Shown here: positions 26,112-34,709 of the stretch, piece by piece | Layout: each line of letters begins with the position of its first letter | Position numbering within the stretch: position 1 is the first letter of the stretch | DNA from: Kitasatospora humi | Lineage (GTDB): Bacteria; Actinomycetota; Actinomycetes; Streptomycetales; Streptomycetaceae | NCBI RefSeq assembly: GCF_020907985.1 | Contig: NZ_JAJJPA010000016.1 | Location: forward strand, 62,001 to 126,000 | Reading direction: 5' to 3' | Length of the DNA stretch: 64,000 nt | Program-made: the position numbers and the translations under genes | Notes under the pieces: model-generated | What the model was told of the DNA's origin: nothing | What the model saw: the letters and a program-made list of their open reading frames with translations, nothing else | Database searches by the model: none

Positions 26112-27485
26112 TCAGGGGCGGCCGGGCAGGCTCGGCCACGGGTCGGGCAGCTGGTCGGCCGCGCCCGCCAGGTGCGCGGTGATCACCAGGGTGCCGTCCT
26201 CCACCTGGTAGTCCAGCGGGATCCCCAGCCGCTGCATGGCGCCGATCAGCGCGGTGTTGCCGGCCTGGGTGACGGCGTAGACGGTGGCCACGCCCGCCTC
26301 GGCCGCCAGCGCGGCCATCCGGCGCAGCAGGTCGACGCCCAGGCCGCGGCGCTGCCAGGCGTCCTCCACCAGCACGGCGAGCTCGGCGCTGTCGTCGTCC
26401 CAGAGCAGGTGGGCCAGGGCGACCAGCTCGTCGTCGGCGGTCTCCACGGCGAGGGTCTGGCCGTGCCGCGGGTCCAGCAGGTGGCCCAGGTAGCGGTCGG
26501 CGTCCGCCACCGGGCCGTGGTAGCGGCGGCGCAGCGTCTCGGTGGAGCAGCGGTGGTGCATGGCCAGCGCGGCGGCCCGGTCCTCGGGCACGGCCCGGCG
26601 CACCGTCAGTTCGGTGCCGGCCGGGCCGCGCAACCGGTCGGCCACCTTGGGCACCCGCGGGCCGAGCACCCCGTCCAGGTCGATCAGGGCCTTGGCCCGG
26701 GCGAACTCGGTGGGCGTGAACGGCAGGTGCGGCCGGGAGAGCTCGATCAGCGCGCCGTCGGGCGTCGGCAGCCGCATCAGGTGGCCCGCCAGACCGGGTG
26801 ACGGCTCCTCGCCGGCGCGGCGCGGGAAGTGCCGCACGGTCAGCCGGCCGAACAGCTGCCGCAGCGCCACCGGCAGTTCGGCGGCGTCCAGCGCGGTGCG
26901 GGTGGCCAGGCCCAGCACGTGGGTGGGCACGTCGACCAGGTCGTGGGCGTCGGCCGGGTCGGTCCAGATCTCCCGGCCGCCGGCCAGCGCCACCGCCTCG
27001 GTCAGCCCCGCGCGGGGCAGCTCCCGCGGGGCGCGCAGCAGGAACTCGTCCACGGTGCCCTCGGGCAGCGGATGGGTCTGCAGGGAGATGATGCTGACCC
27101 GCAGCGCGGCCAGCGCGGTGCAGACCGCGGCCAGGCTGCCGGGCGCGTCCGACACGGTCGTGCGCAGCCGCCACAGCATGGTCCCGGCTGGCGGGCCGGC
27201 CTCGCCCTCCGGCGTGGGCGGCGGCGCTCCATGGGGATGGCGATGCGCCCACCAGGCGTGGAACACGGCCGTGGCGAGCAGCGCCAGCGCCGAGGCGATC
27301 AGCAGTACCGGACCGTCGTGGCCGTGCACGACCACGTTGGCGGTCAGTTCGGCGGTGGCCACGGCGAGGAAGACGGCGGCCAGCTCGACGGTCGAGTGGC
27401 GCCAGCGGGCGCCTCTGGCCTGCCGCCGCTGGGCTCGGGACCGGGTCGTGGTGGGGGACTGGGCAGTCGAAGGCGATTCAGTCAT
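26112..27485 (-). CDS. Membrane-anchored ACT-GNAT fusion protein
   Basis: 457 aa with an uncommon architecture. Residues about 1-30 are basic and Ser/Thr-rich; two hydrophobic helices follow (about 33-50 and 57-78). An ACT-like regulatory domain is at about 105-180 (TTVSDAPGSLAAVCTALAALR), a linker region follows, and a GNAT domain is at about 295-440 (LTVRRAVPEDRAAALAMHHR, then EDAWQRRGLGVDLLRRMAALA, the acetyl-CoA motif). ACT domains usually bind amino acids, so amino-acid-gated protein or metabolite acetylation is a reasonable inference. Start ATG 27485. Target unknown. Confidence 0.8.
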   Translation of the reverse strand: MTESPSTAQSPTTTRSRAQRRQARGARWRHSTVELAAVFLAVATAELTANVVVHGHDGPVLLIASALALLATAVFHAWWAHRHPHGAPPPTPEGEAGPPAGTMLWRLRTTVSDAPGSLAAVCTALAALRVSIISLQTHPLPEGTVDEFLLRAPRELPRAGLTEAVALAGGREIWTDPADAHDLVDVPTHVLGLATRTALDAAELPVALRQLFGRLTVRHFPRRAGEEPSPGLAGHLMRLPTPDGALIELSRPHLPFTPTEFARAKALIDLDGVLGPRVPKVADRLRGPAGTELTVRRAVPEDRAAALAMHHRCSTETLRRRYHGPVADADRYLGHLLDPRHGQTLAVETADDELVALAHLLWDDDSAELAVLVEDAWQRRGLGVDLLRRMAALAAEAGVATVYAVTQAGNTALIGAMQRLGIPLDYQVEDGTLVITAHLAGAADQLPDPWPSLPGRP

Positions 27486-27578
27486 GCCCCCACCATGACG
27501 GACCGGTGTTTCACGATCACGAATCCGTCGTGACCGCGCGGTTAATGTCTGCGAGTGCGTCCCGGGACTCGGCCAGGT

Positions 27579-29000
27579 CTACTGCCGGGCTGTCAGTTCG
27601 GCTGCCGCGCACCGGACTTCGTCCAGCAGGACGGTCAGATCGGCCTCGCTGGTGGCGGCGTTGATCAGGCACGCCCGGAGCGCCTCCCGGTCACCGAGCA
27701 ACGTGCCCGTCACAAAGGCCCGGCCGCGCCGCTGGACGGCGAGCGGCAGCGCCCGGTTGAGCGCGTTCAGCTCGGCCTCGGCCAGGCCGGCGGGCCGGGC
27801 CCGGAAGGCGACGACGGAGGTGTCCACCGGCGCCAGCAGCTCCAGTGCCGGATCGGCGGCCACCAGCTCGCCGAGCCGCCGGGCCAGCCGGGTGCAGTGC
27901 GCGACGTCGGCGGCGATCCCGTCCCGGCCGCGGTGCGCGATGGTGGCCCACACCTTGAGCGAGCGGAACGGGCGGGTCTGTTCGATGCCGTACTCCGAGA
28001 ACCAGCCGAGCCCGCCCTCCTCGTCGCGCAGGTAGGACGGCACCAGGCTGAAGGTCCCCCGCAGCTGCTCCGGGTCGCGGACCAGCGCGCAGCCGCAGTC
28101 CACCGGCACGCCCAACCACTTGTGCGGGTCCAGGGCGAGTGAGTCGGCCCGGTCCAGTCCCGCGTAGCGGTGCGCGATCGCCGGGTCGAGCACCCCGAAG
28201 GCGCCGTACGCGCCGTCGACGTGCAGCCACAGCTCCTCTTCGGCGCACAGGTCGGCGATCGGCTCGAAGGCGTCCACCGCGCCGGTGTTGACGGTGCCGG
28301 CCGAGGCGACCACCAGGAACGGCAGCCGGCCGGCCGCCCGGTCGGCGGCGACCTCGGCCCGCAGTGCGGCCGGGTCGATCCGGCCCTCGGCGTCGGCGGG
28401 CACCGCCCGCAGCTGCCGGCTGCCCAGGCCCAGCAGCTCGGCGGCCTTGCGGACGCATGAGTGGGTCTCGCCGGTGACGTAGCCGACCAGCGGCGGCAGC
28501 CCCGCCAGCCCGTCGGCCCGCACGTCGTGGCCGACCCGTGCGGCGGCCCGGCCACGGGCGGCGGCCAGGCAGACGATGGTGGCCATCGAGGTGCCGGAGG
28601 TGAGCAGGCCGCCGCCGGGACGGTGGGGGAATCCGACCAGCTCGGCGATCCAGCGCACCACCGCCCGCTCCAGGTGCACGTCGGCGTGGTCGCCGCCCGC
28701 CGAGCTGGGGTTCATCGCGGCGGCGGCCAGGGCGGCCAGCACACCGGCGGGGGCGGGGGCCGAGTTGACCCAGCCGAAGAACCGCGGATGCCCGTTGCCC
28801 ATCGGGGCCGGGAGGACCTGCCCGGCGATCACGGCCAGCAGCTCCTCCAGCTCCTGGCCGGTGGGCGGCAGCGGCGCGTCCAGCAGCGCCTGCCGGGCGG
28901 CCGGGTCCATCGGCTGCCAGACCGGGCCGGCCGGCACCGCGGCCAGGTAGTCGGAGACCAGCTCGGCAGCGGCACGGGCGGCGGTGCGGAAGTCGGACAT
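27579..29000 (-). CDS. PLP-dependent group II amino-acid decarboxylase
   Basis: 473 aa, aromatic-L-amino-acid/glutamate decarboxylase family. GHPRFFGWVNSAP and LTSGTSMATIVCLAAAR are typical N-terminal blocks; HVDGAYGAF carries the PLP-contacting Asp and DPHKWLGVPVDCG the Schiff-base lysine. Substrate (tyrosine, tryptophan, DOPA or another) is not evident. Start ATG 29000 gives MSDFRTAARAAAELVSDYL. Same strand as the ACT-GNAT gene, with a gap of about 90 bp. Confidence 0.9.
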   Translation of the reverse strand: MSDFRTAARAAAELVSDYLAAVPAGPVWQPMDPAARQALLDAPLPPTGQELEELLAVIAGQVLPAPMGNGHPRFFGWVNSAPAPAGVLAALAAAAMNPSSAGGDHADVHLERAVVRWIAELVGFPHRPGGGLLTSGTSMATIVCLAAARGRAAARVGHDVRADGLAGLPPLVGYVTGETHSCVRKAAELLGLGSRQLRAVPADAEGRIDPAALRAEVAADRAAGRLPFLVVASAGTVNTGAVDAFEPIADLCAEEELWLHVDGAYGAFGVLDPAIAHRYAGLDRADSLALDPHKWLGVPVDCGCALVRDPEQLRGTFSLVPSYLRDEEGGLGWFSEYGIEQTRPFRSLKVWATIAHRGRDGIAADVAHCTRLARRLGELVAADPALELLAPVDTSVVAFRARPAGLAEAELNALNRALPLAVQRRGRAFVTGTLLGDREALRACLINAATSEADLTVLLDEVRCAAAELTARQ

Positions 29001-29055
29001 GCGGCCGATGGTATGACCGCGGGGTGCGGGTCAGCCGGGCCGTTCCACCAGGTGG

Positions 29056-30144
29056 TCAGTCGAGCGAACCCGACAGGTGGGCGGCCGACCGGCAGTAGCG
29101 GGCGATCTCCTCGGTGGTCAGCTTGGCGCAGAGCCGGCCCGCCGCCCCCGGGTCGGTGTAGTTGACCGTGTAGTAGCTGACCAGCCCCTCGGTGCAGGCC
29201 TTGCGCTGCCAGCCGTCGGCCGCGGTGGCGCACTGCTGGCCCGCCCAGTCCTCGCGGTCCAGGTTGTACTTCATCAGCCGCGAACCGAGCCCGCGGCTGC
29301 AGTCGTTGGCGCCGCCGCTGGCCTGCGCGTTCAGGCACCACTTGAGCGTCTGGCCGTAGATCTCCGGGTGGTTGGGGTAGTCGTGCGAGGACAGGTAGAG
29401 GGTCGGCGCGTAGAAGAAGCACGCGGACTGGAAGAGCGCGGGCTGCTGCGGGCACGGGTAGAGGGAGGCGTACAGCTTGTCGAGCGGGACCAGCGACTTG
29501 GCCTTGGCGTCCTCCTCGTCCGGGGAGAAGAGCTGCATGAACAGGCCCTCGGAGCAGGTGACGATCCGGCTCTGGCTGCCGAACTCGCTGCACAGGTCAC
29601 GGGCCTTGGGCACGTCCTGGTTGGTGACGTAGATGGTGCCGTGGCCCACGCCGTGCACGCACGGCCCGCTCATCTGCGGCTCGCAGAGCTTCAGCAGGTC
29701 GTGGCTCGGATCGCTGGAACCCGCCAGCATCTCCTCGACGGCACCGTGCAGGTAACCCGCCGCGCAGGTGTCGTGCGGGAACGAGAGCACCTTCTGGAAG
29801 TCGTGGTTGTAGCGCTTCACGGCGGCGTGGCCCAGTTCGTGCGCGATCGGGTGGCAGAACCGCACGGTGTACGGCTTCTGCTTGGTGATCTTGTCCAGGT
29901 CGGCCAGGGCCACACCGGGGTCGGTCGCCTGCATCTCGGCCATCAGCTTGTTCCGCAGCGTGCTGCGGGTCCACACGGCCGGGTCGCCGGTGGGGGAGGC
30001 GGCGGCGGTGCCTCCGGCGCCGACCGGGCGGATCGCGCCGGCGGCGGGGGCGGTGACCGGCACCCACTGGGTGACGGCGGCCGCGCCGAGCCCCAGGGCG
30101 CCGATCAGGACGGCGGTCACGATCGCGAAGAAGCGCGGCTTCAT
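29056..30144 (-). CDS. Exported cysteine-rich protein with HELGH motif, family not recognised
   Basis: 362 aa. An N-terminal hydrophobic segment (about residues 5-26) acts as signal or anchor; the rest is extracytoplasmic. It has 14 cysteines, an even number, spread through the chain, suggesting seven disulfides. Repeated Cys/His motifs: RFCHPIAHELGHAAV, GYLHGAVEEML, GPCVHGVGHGTIY, and TCSEGL/ACTEGL pairs. HELGH fits the HExxH zinc-peptidase pattern, with downstream histidines as possible third ligands. I cannot name the family; metal binding and proteolysis are inference. Monocistronic by appearance. Confidence 0.8.
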   Translation of the reverse strand: MKPRFFAIVTAVLIGALGLGAAAVTQWVPVTAPAAGAIRPVGAGGTAAASPTGDPAVWTRSTLRNKLMAEMQATDPGVALADLDKITKQKPYTVRFCHPIAHELGHAAVKRYNHDFQKVLSFPHDTCAAGYLHGAVEEMLAGSSDPSHDLLKLCEPQMSGPCVHGVGHGTIYVTNQDVPKARDLCSEFGSQSRIVTCSEGLFMQLFSPDEEDAKAKSLVPLDKLYASLYPCPQQPALFQSACFFYAPTLYLSSHDYPNHPEIYGQTLKWCLNAQASGGANDCSRGLGSRLMKYNLDREDWAGQQCATAADGWQRKACTEGLVSYYTVNYTDPGAAGRLCAKLTTEEIARYCRSAAHLSGSLD

Positions 30145-30301
30145 GGTTGGCGGACCCCTACCGTTCTGCTGCGTACGGTTACCGTCCCATCCTTACCGTG
30201 ATCGGGTGGCCACTCATCGGGGAGCTGGGCCGTCCGGGTGGCCACCGCGTGTGGCACGATGCCCGGGACACCGTGGAGATCGAACCGCCGAGGAGCCCGC
30301 C

Positions 30302-30838
30302 ATGGTCACCGCCGCCCCCGATCTGGCCTTCCGCACCGCCACCGCGGCGGACGTCCCCGCCCTGGTGGAGCTGGTCGAGTCCGCCTACCGCGGCGAGAGC
30401 AGCCGGTCGGGCTGGACCACCGAGGCCGACCTGCTGGACGGGCAGCGCACCGACCCGGAGTCGCTGGTCGCCACGCTGGCCCGACCCGACACCGTGGTGC
30501 TGCTCGCCGAGCGGGACGGCGCGCTGCTGGCCTGCTGCACGCTGGAGCGCCGCCCCTCGGGCGCCTACTTCGGGATGTTCTCGGTCCGCCCGACCCAGCA
30601 GGGTGGCGGGGTCGGGCGTGCCGTGCTCGCCGAGGCCGAGCGGTTCGCCGGCGCCGAGTGGGGCGCCACCGAGCTGGAGATGACGGTGATCGTGCAGCGC
30701 GAGGACCTGATCGCCTGGTACGAGCGGCGCGGTTTCCGGCGCACCGGCGAGCTGTCGCCGTTCCCGTACGGCGACGAGCGGTTCGGGCTGCCCAAGCGCG
30801 ACGACCTGGCCTTCGAGAAGCTGGTCAAGGCGCTCTGA
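30302..30838 (+). CDS. GNAT-family N-acetyltransferase
   Basis: 178 aa. LAFRTATAADVPALVELVESAYRG is the usual N-terminal beta1-alpha1; acetyl-CoA motif VRPTQQGGGVGRAVLAEAE is near residues 97-115; IAWYERRGFRRTGELSPFP is a classic C-terminal GNAT block. Substrate unknown. ATG 30302 has AGGAG six bases upstream. Converges with the phosphodiesterase-like gene, leaving only 6 bp between stops. Confidence 0.9.
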   Translation: MVTAAPDLAFRTATAADVPALVELVESAYRGESSRSGWTTEADLLDGQRTDPESLVATLARPDTVVLLAERDGALLACCTLERRPSGAYFGMFSVRPTQQGGGVGRAVLAEAERFAGAEWGATELEMTVIVQREDLIAWYERRGFRRTGELSPFPYGDERFGLPKRDDLAFEKLVKAL

Positions 30839-30844
30839 CGCAGG

Positions 30845-31747
30845 TCAGGCCTGCGCGACCAGCTCGGCGGCCGGGGTGAACGGGCGTCCGTCCAGCGTCC
30901 AGTGCGAGTCCGGGACGATGTCCAGGGCGGTGAACACATGGGCCGCCACGTCCACGTGGCGGACCGGGAGCACCGCGCCGCCCGGCACCAGGCCGGGCCC
31001 GCAGGCGGCCACCCAGGCGGTGCGCTCCTCGGTGCTGCGCCCGCCGTGGCCGCCGGCGTCGACGTGGCCGTGGTCGGTCACCACGATCACCGTCCACTCC
31101 TCGTCGGCGTACTCCGGGCGGGCCCGCAGTGCGGCCAGCAGCCGGCCGAGCCGGGCGTCCGCCGCCTCGATCGAGCGGCGGTACTCGGCACCGCAGCCGA
31201 GGAAGTGCGCGGTCTCGTCCACCGCGCCCAGGTAGACGAAGCTCGCCTGCGGGTCGTCGTCCCCGGTCAGCACCTCGACCGCCGCCGCGGTGACCCGCTC
31301 GTCGCAGACCTCCCAGTCCTCGGGGGTGTCCGCCAGCGGGGCTATGTAGGACAGCCGGCCGGGGGCGGCGAACATCGGGCCGCCCTGGCGGGCCAGGAAG
31401 AGCGGCTCCCAGCCCCCGGCGGCGAAGGTGCGGCGGCCGTGGTCGGCGGCCAGTCGGGTGGTGAAGTCCGGGAAGACGTCCAGCCGGTTGCCGCTCAGCT
31501 GGTTGCCCCACACGCCGTGCTTGGCCACCGTGACACCGGTCGCGATGGTCGCCCAGCACGGCCCGGACATGGTCGGGGTGGCGTCGTCCACCTCCACCGG
31601 GGCGAGGAAACCGGCTGCCGCCACCGCGTCGAGGTGCGGGGTGTTCAGTTCCGGCAGCAGGTCGAGGCGGACGCCGTCGATGCCGACCACCAGGACACGT
31701 CGCGGTCCGGCGGGCCAGCGGTTGGACGAGGACACGGGGGCTCCCAT
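30845..31747 (-). CDS. Alkaline-phosphatase-superfamily phosphodiesterase/nucleotide pyrophosphatase
   Basis: 300 aa. Metal- and nucleophile-bearing blocks: VVGIDGVRLDLL (first Asp), TPTMSGPCWATIATG (Thr/Ser nucleophile region), YLGAVDETAHFLG and VTDHGHVDAGGHGG (Asp/His metal ligands). This fits type-I phosphodiesterase/nucleotide pyrophosphatase or phosphonoacetate-hydrolase-like enzymes. No signal peptide, so cytoplasmic. ATG 31747 is favoured; it lacks a Shine-Dalgarno and sits directly after a perfect palindrome, so a leaderless mRNA under repressor control is likely. Confidence 0.82.
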   Translation of the reverse strand: MGAPVSSSNRWPAGPRRVLVVGIDGVRLDLLPELNTPHLDAVAAAGFLAPVEVDDATPTMSGPCWATIATGVTVAKHGVWGNQLSGNRLDVFPDFTTRLAADHGRRTFAAGGWEPLFLARQGGPMFAAPGRLSYIAPLADTPEDWEVCDERVTAAAVEVLTGDDDPQASFVYLGAVDETAHFLGCGAEYRRSIEAADARLGRLLAALRARPEYADEEWTVIVVTDHGHVDAGGHGGRSTEERTAWVAACGPGLVPGGAVLPVRHVDVAAHVFTALDIVPDSHWTLDGRPFTPAAELVAQA

Positions 31748-31749
31748 CA

Positions 31750-31765
31750 AGTTGTACGGACAACT
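31750..31765. promoter_or_regulatory. Palindrome AGTTGTACGGACAACT, candidate repressor operator
   Basis: Perfect inverted repeat AGTTGT-N4-ACAACT located 3-18 bp before the phosphodiesterase start. On the minus strand a -10-like TAGGGT lies slightly upstream. The GT-N4-AC core resembles GntR/HutC-type operators; the regulator is not in this window. Confidence 0.45.
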
Positions 31766-31865
31766 ACCTGCCCGCACCCTAACGGGACCGGGCCGGGCCA
31801 GTCGCCCCCCAACTGGCCGGATCCAGGCATCCCTTGGGGCCCGACATCGAGAATTCGCCCCGATG

Positions 31866-34070
31866 TCACCCGTTTTTCGCCGATTGCGGATCGATGGCCG
31901 CGCCCTCCGGATCGATGTGCGGGAGCACGCGGTCCAGCCAGCGCGGGGTCCACCAGGCGTGGCGTCCCAGCAGCACCATCACCGCCGGGACCATCAGCAG
32001 TCGCACCACCGTGGCGTCGATCAACACGCTGACCGCGAGGCCCAACCCGAGCATCTTGACCACGATGGTGTGGCTGAGCAGGAACGCCGCGAAGACGCTG
32101 ATCATGATCAGCGCGGCGCAGCTGATCACCCGGGCGGTGATCCGCAGGCCGTGCGCGACGCTGTCGTGCTCGTTGTGGGTGCGCAGCCAGAACTCGTGCA
32201 CCCGGGAGAGCAGGAAGACCTCGTAGTCCATGCTCAACCCGAAGACGATGGCGAACATGATCATCGGCACGTAGCTCTCGATCGGGACGTTCCCGGAGAC
32301 GCCCAGGGCCGGGCCGCCCCAGCCCCAGTAGAAGACCGCCACCACCACGCCGTAGGACGCGGCGATCGACAGCAGGTTGAGCACCGCGGCCTTGACCGCC
32401 ACCAGCAGGCCGCGGAAGACCGTCAGGATCACCAGGAAGGCCAGGCCGACCACCACCGCGATGATGCCCGGTAGCCGACTGGTCATCAGCTCCACGAAGT
32501 CCAGCTGGGCGGCGGTGGTACCGGTGATGTAGCCCTTGGCGGGGGTGCCGGCCAGGGCGTGCGGCAGCACCTGCGTGCGGAGCAGGTTGTACAGGCTGGT
32601 GGTGGACGCGTTCTGCGGCCGGCCGACGGGAACGGCGGTGGCCACCAGCAGCTGCCCGTCTGAGGTCGGCTGCGGCGCGCTGATGCTCGCCGCGCCGGGC
32701 ACGTCGGTGAGCGCCTGCTGCACCTTGCCGGCCAGCGCCTGGCGGTCGCCGGTGGCCACCCCGCTCTGGTCGACGACGATGGTCAGCGGGCCGTTGGTAC
32801 CGGGTCCGAAGCCGGTGGAGATCAGGTCGAAGGCCCGCCGGTCGGTGAAACTGGTCGGGTCGGCGCCGTCGTCGATGTGGTCGAGCCGGATCGAGAACAG
32901 CGGGATCGCCAGCACGCCCACCACGACGAGGCCGGCGGCCAGGAACCACCACGGGCGGTCGGCGACCTGCTGCGCGTAGCGGGCCAGGCCGTCGGACGGG
33001 ACGGCCGGCTCCGCGTCGTCCGGCCGTTCGGGCTCCTCGGCGACCGCCCGGCGCACGGTGAACCGGTCGATGTGCGGGCCGAGCCAGCCGAGCAGCGCGG
33101 GCACCAGGGTGAGCGCGCCGAGGACCGCGGTGACCACCGTGACCGCGGCGGCCACACCGAGCTTGCCGATGAAGGCGACCCGGGAGACGTACAACCCGGC
33201 CAGCGCGATGATCACGGTGCAGCCGGAGACCAGCACGGCCCGGCCGCTGGTGCTGGTGGCGCGGGCGGCCGCCGTGACCGGGTCCCGGCCGTCCATCAGC
33301 TGCTGGCGGTGGCGGGTGATCAGGAAGAGCGCGTAGTCGATCCCGACCCCGAGACCGATCATGGTGGCCAGCGTCGGGGAGACGGTGGCGAAGGTGAAGG
33401 CGATGGCCAGCAGGCTCAGGCAGCTCAGGCCGACGATCACGCTCACCAGCGCGCTGACCAGCGGCAGACCGGCCGCGAGCACGCTGCCGAAGCCGATCAG
33501 CAGCACCACCACCGCGACCCCGAAGCCGATCGCCTCGCTGGCCAGGTCGGTGGCCTTGGGCCTGGCCAGTTCGCCGAGCGGGCCGCCGTACTCGACTTCC
33601 ACGGAGGCGTTCCGCAGCGGGGCCACCGCCGTGTCCACCTGGCTCAGGTACGACTTGCCCAGTGAGGTGGGGTTGGTGTCGAAGTGCATCGTGACGTAGC
33701 CGATGTGTCCGTTCTGGGAGACGGTGGGGCCGGTCGCGGAGAGCACGTGCGGCAGGTGCTGGAGATTGGTGACCACCTGGCTGGTCTGCCCGGACACCGC
33801 GGAGAGCGGGGCCTGGGCGTCGTTCAGCACCACCTGGGCACTCGTGCCGCCGGACGCGGGCGCGTGGACCTTGAGCAGGTTCAGACCGGTGTCCGACTGG
33901 GTGCCCGGGAGGTTGAAGTTGTCGGCGTACGTGCCGCCGATGCTGTTCTGCAGGACGTGCAGGCCGGCCAGCGCCAGCAGCCAGCAGACCACCACCAGGA
34001 CGAAGTGGCGGGCGCACCAGGCGCCGAGTCTGCCCAGCCGGCCGGCCGGGGGTTGCTGCGGGCTGGTCAT
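31866..34070 (-). CDS. MMPL-family RND transporter
   Basis: 734-aa membrane protein with two MMPL halves, about 12 helices and two large extracytoplasmic loops. Signature elements: MIGLGVGIDYALFLITRHRQQL in the first half and MFAIVFGLSMDYEVFLLSRVHEF in the second, both with the Asp-Tyr proton-relay pair. MMPL proteins export lipids, glycolipids or small metabolites. Start ATG 34070 (MTSPQQPPAGRLGRLGAW). The RDD gene lies 54 bp upstream on the same strand, probably the same operon. Confidence 0.92.
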   Translation of the reverse strand: MTSPQQPPAGRLGRLGAWCARHFVLVVVCWLLALAGLHVLQNSIGGTYADNFNLPGTQSDTGLNLLKVHAPASGGTSAQVVLNDAQAPLSAVSGQTSQVVTNLQHLPHVLSATGPTVSQNGHIGYVTMHFDTNPTSLGKSYLSQVDTAVAPLRNASVEVEYGGPLGELARPKATDLASEAIGFGVAVVVLLIGFGSVLAAGLPLVSALVSVIVGLSCLSLLAIAFTFATVSPTLATMIGLGVGIDYALFLITRHRQQLMDGRDPVTAAARATSTSGRAVLVSGCTVIIALAGLYVSRVAFIGKLGVAAAVTVVTAVLGALTLVPALLGWLGPHIDRFTVRRAVAEEPERPDDAEPAVPSDGLARYAQQVADRPWWFLAAGLVVVGVLAIPLFSIRLDHIDDGADPTSFTDRRAFDLISTGFGPGTNGPLTIVVDQSGVATGDRQALAGKVQQALTDVPGAASISAPQPTSDGQLLVATAVPVGRPQNASTTSLYNLLRTQVLPHALAGTPAKGYITGTTAAQLDFVELMTSRLPGIIAVVVGLAFLVILTVFRGLLVAVKAAVLNLLSIAASYGVVVAVFYWGWGGPALGVSGNVPIESYVPMIMFAIVFGLSMDYEVFLLSRVHEFWLRTHNEHDSVAHGLRITARVISCAALIMISVFAAFLLSHTIVVKMLGLGLAVSVLIDATVVRLLMVPAVMVLLGRHAWWTPRWLDRVLPHIDPEGAAIDPQSAKNG

Positions 34071-34123
34071 GGAACCCCTCCGGGGGCGGTCGTCGGGTGC
34101 TGGTCCGTGCCGTGCCGGGCCGG

Positions 34124-34513
34124 TCAGTCGCCGAGCACCACGGTGTTGGCGAGCTTGTCGGCGAACGTCTGTTTGCGGTGGTCCCAGAGCGGCCAGAGCC
34201 AGCCCAGGAAGCAGGGGACGCAGTCCAGCAGGTGCGCCAGGTCGCGGAGGAAGGCGTGCAGCATCCCGGTCGGCCGCCTGCCCGCCGCACCGCTCAGCTC
34301 GATCTCCATCAGCTGCCGTCCCCAGCTCTGCCCGGTGCGTCCGGCCCGGTGCCAGCGGTTGTAGGCGAGCAGCAGGACCGAGAGCGGCAGCATGGCGATC
34401 TGCACCGCGTCGTCGCCGGGGTCGGCCGCGCCGGCGATGATGTTCGGCGCCAGGCAGGCCAGCATGTCGATCAGGAACGACACCGCGCGTACCGACCAGT
34501 GGGCGTAGCTCAC
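34124..34513 (-). CDS. RDD-family membrane protein
   Basis: 129 aa with about three hydrophobic helices. Typical elements: WSVRAVSFLIDML at the start (conserved Arg and Asp) and GRTGQSWGRQLMEIEL. RDD proteins are poorly characterised membrane proteins, some linked to ion transport. Location 54 bp before the MMPL gene suggests a joint role in envelope transport. Stop is followed directly by the MMPL leader. Confidence 0.85.
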   Translation of the reverse strand: MSYAHWSVRAVSFLIDMLACLAPNIIAGAADPGDDAVQIAMLPLSVLLLAYNRWHRAGRTGQSWGRQLMEIELSGAAGRRPTGMLHAFLRDLAHLLDCVPCFLGWLWPLWDHRKQTFADKLANTVVLGD

Positions 34514-34603
34514 CGCGACCGCACTCCGTTCCGACGGGCCTGCCCCCGGTCCAGCCTGCCAGCGGGGAACGGCCGCGCAACCGCCGTTGCTCCGACCGGC
34601 TGA

Positions 34604-34672
34604 CCTGCCGTCAGGATGTGCACCGCGGCCGAGCTGCCGTCAGGACGTGCGCGCGGCCGACCTGACGGCAGG
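34604..34672 (-). terminator. Repeat-built hairpin terminator after the SARP gene
   Basis: CCTGCCGTCAGG (34604-34615) and a direct copy CTGCCGTCAGG (34634-34644) can each pair with the inverted CCTGACGGCAGG (34661-34672); the inner pairing gives an 11-bp stem with a 16-nt loop. It lies 38 bp beyond the SARP stop and before the RDD start. Confidence 0.65.
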
Positions 34673-34709
34673 ACGGTCGCCCAGGCGGTTGCCCTCGGGC
34701 GAGTCGTCG

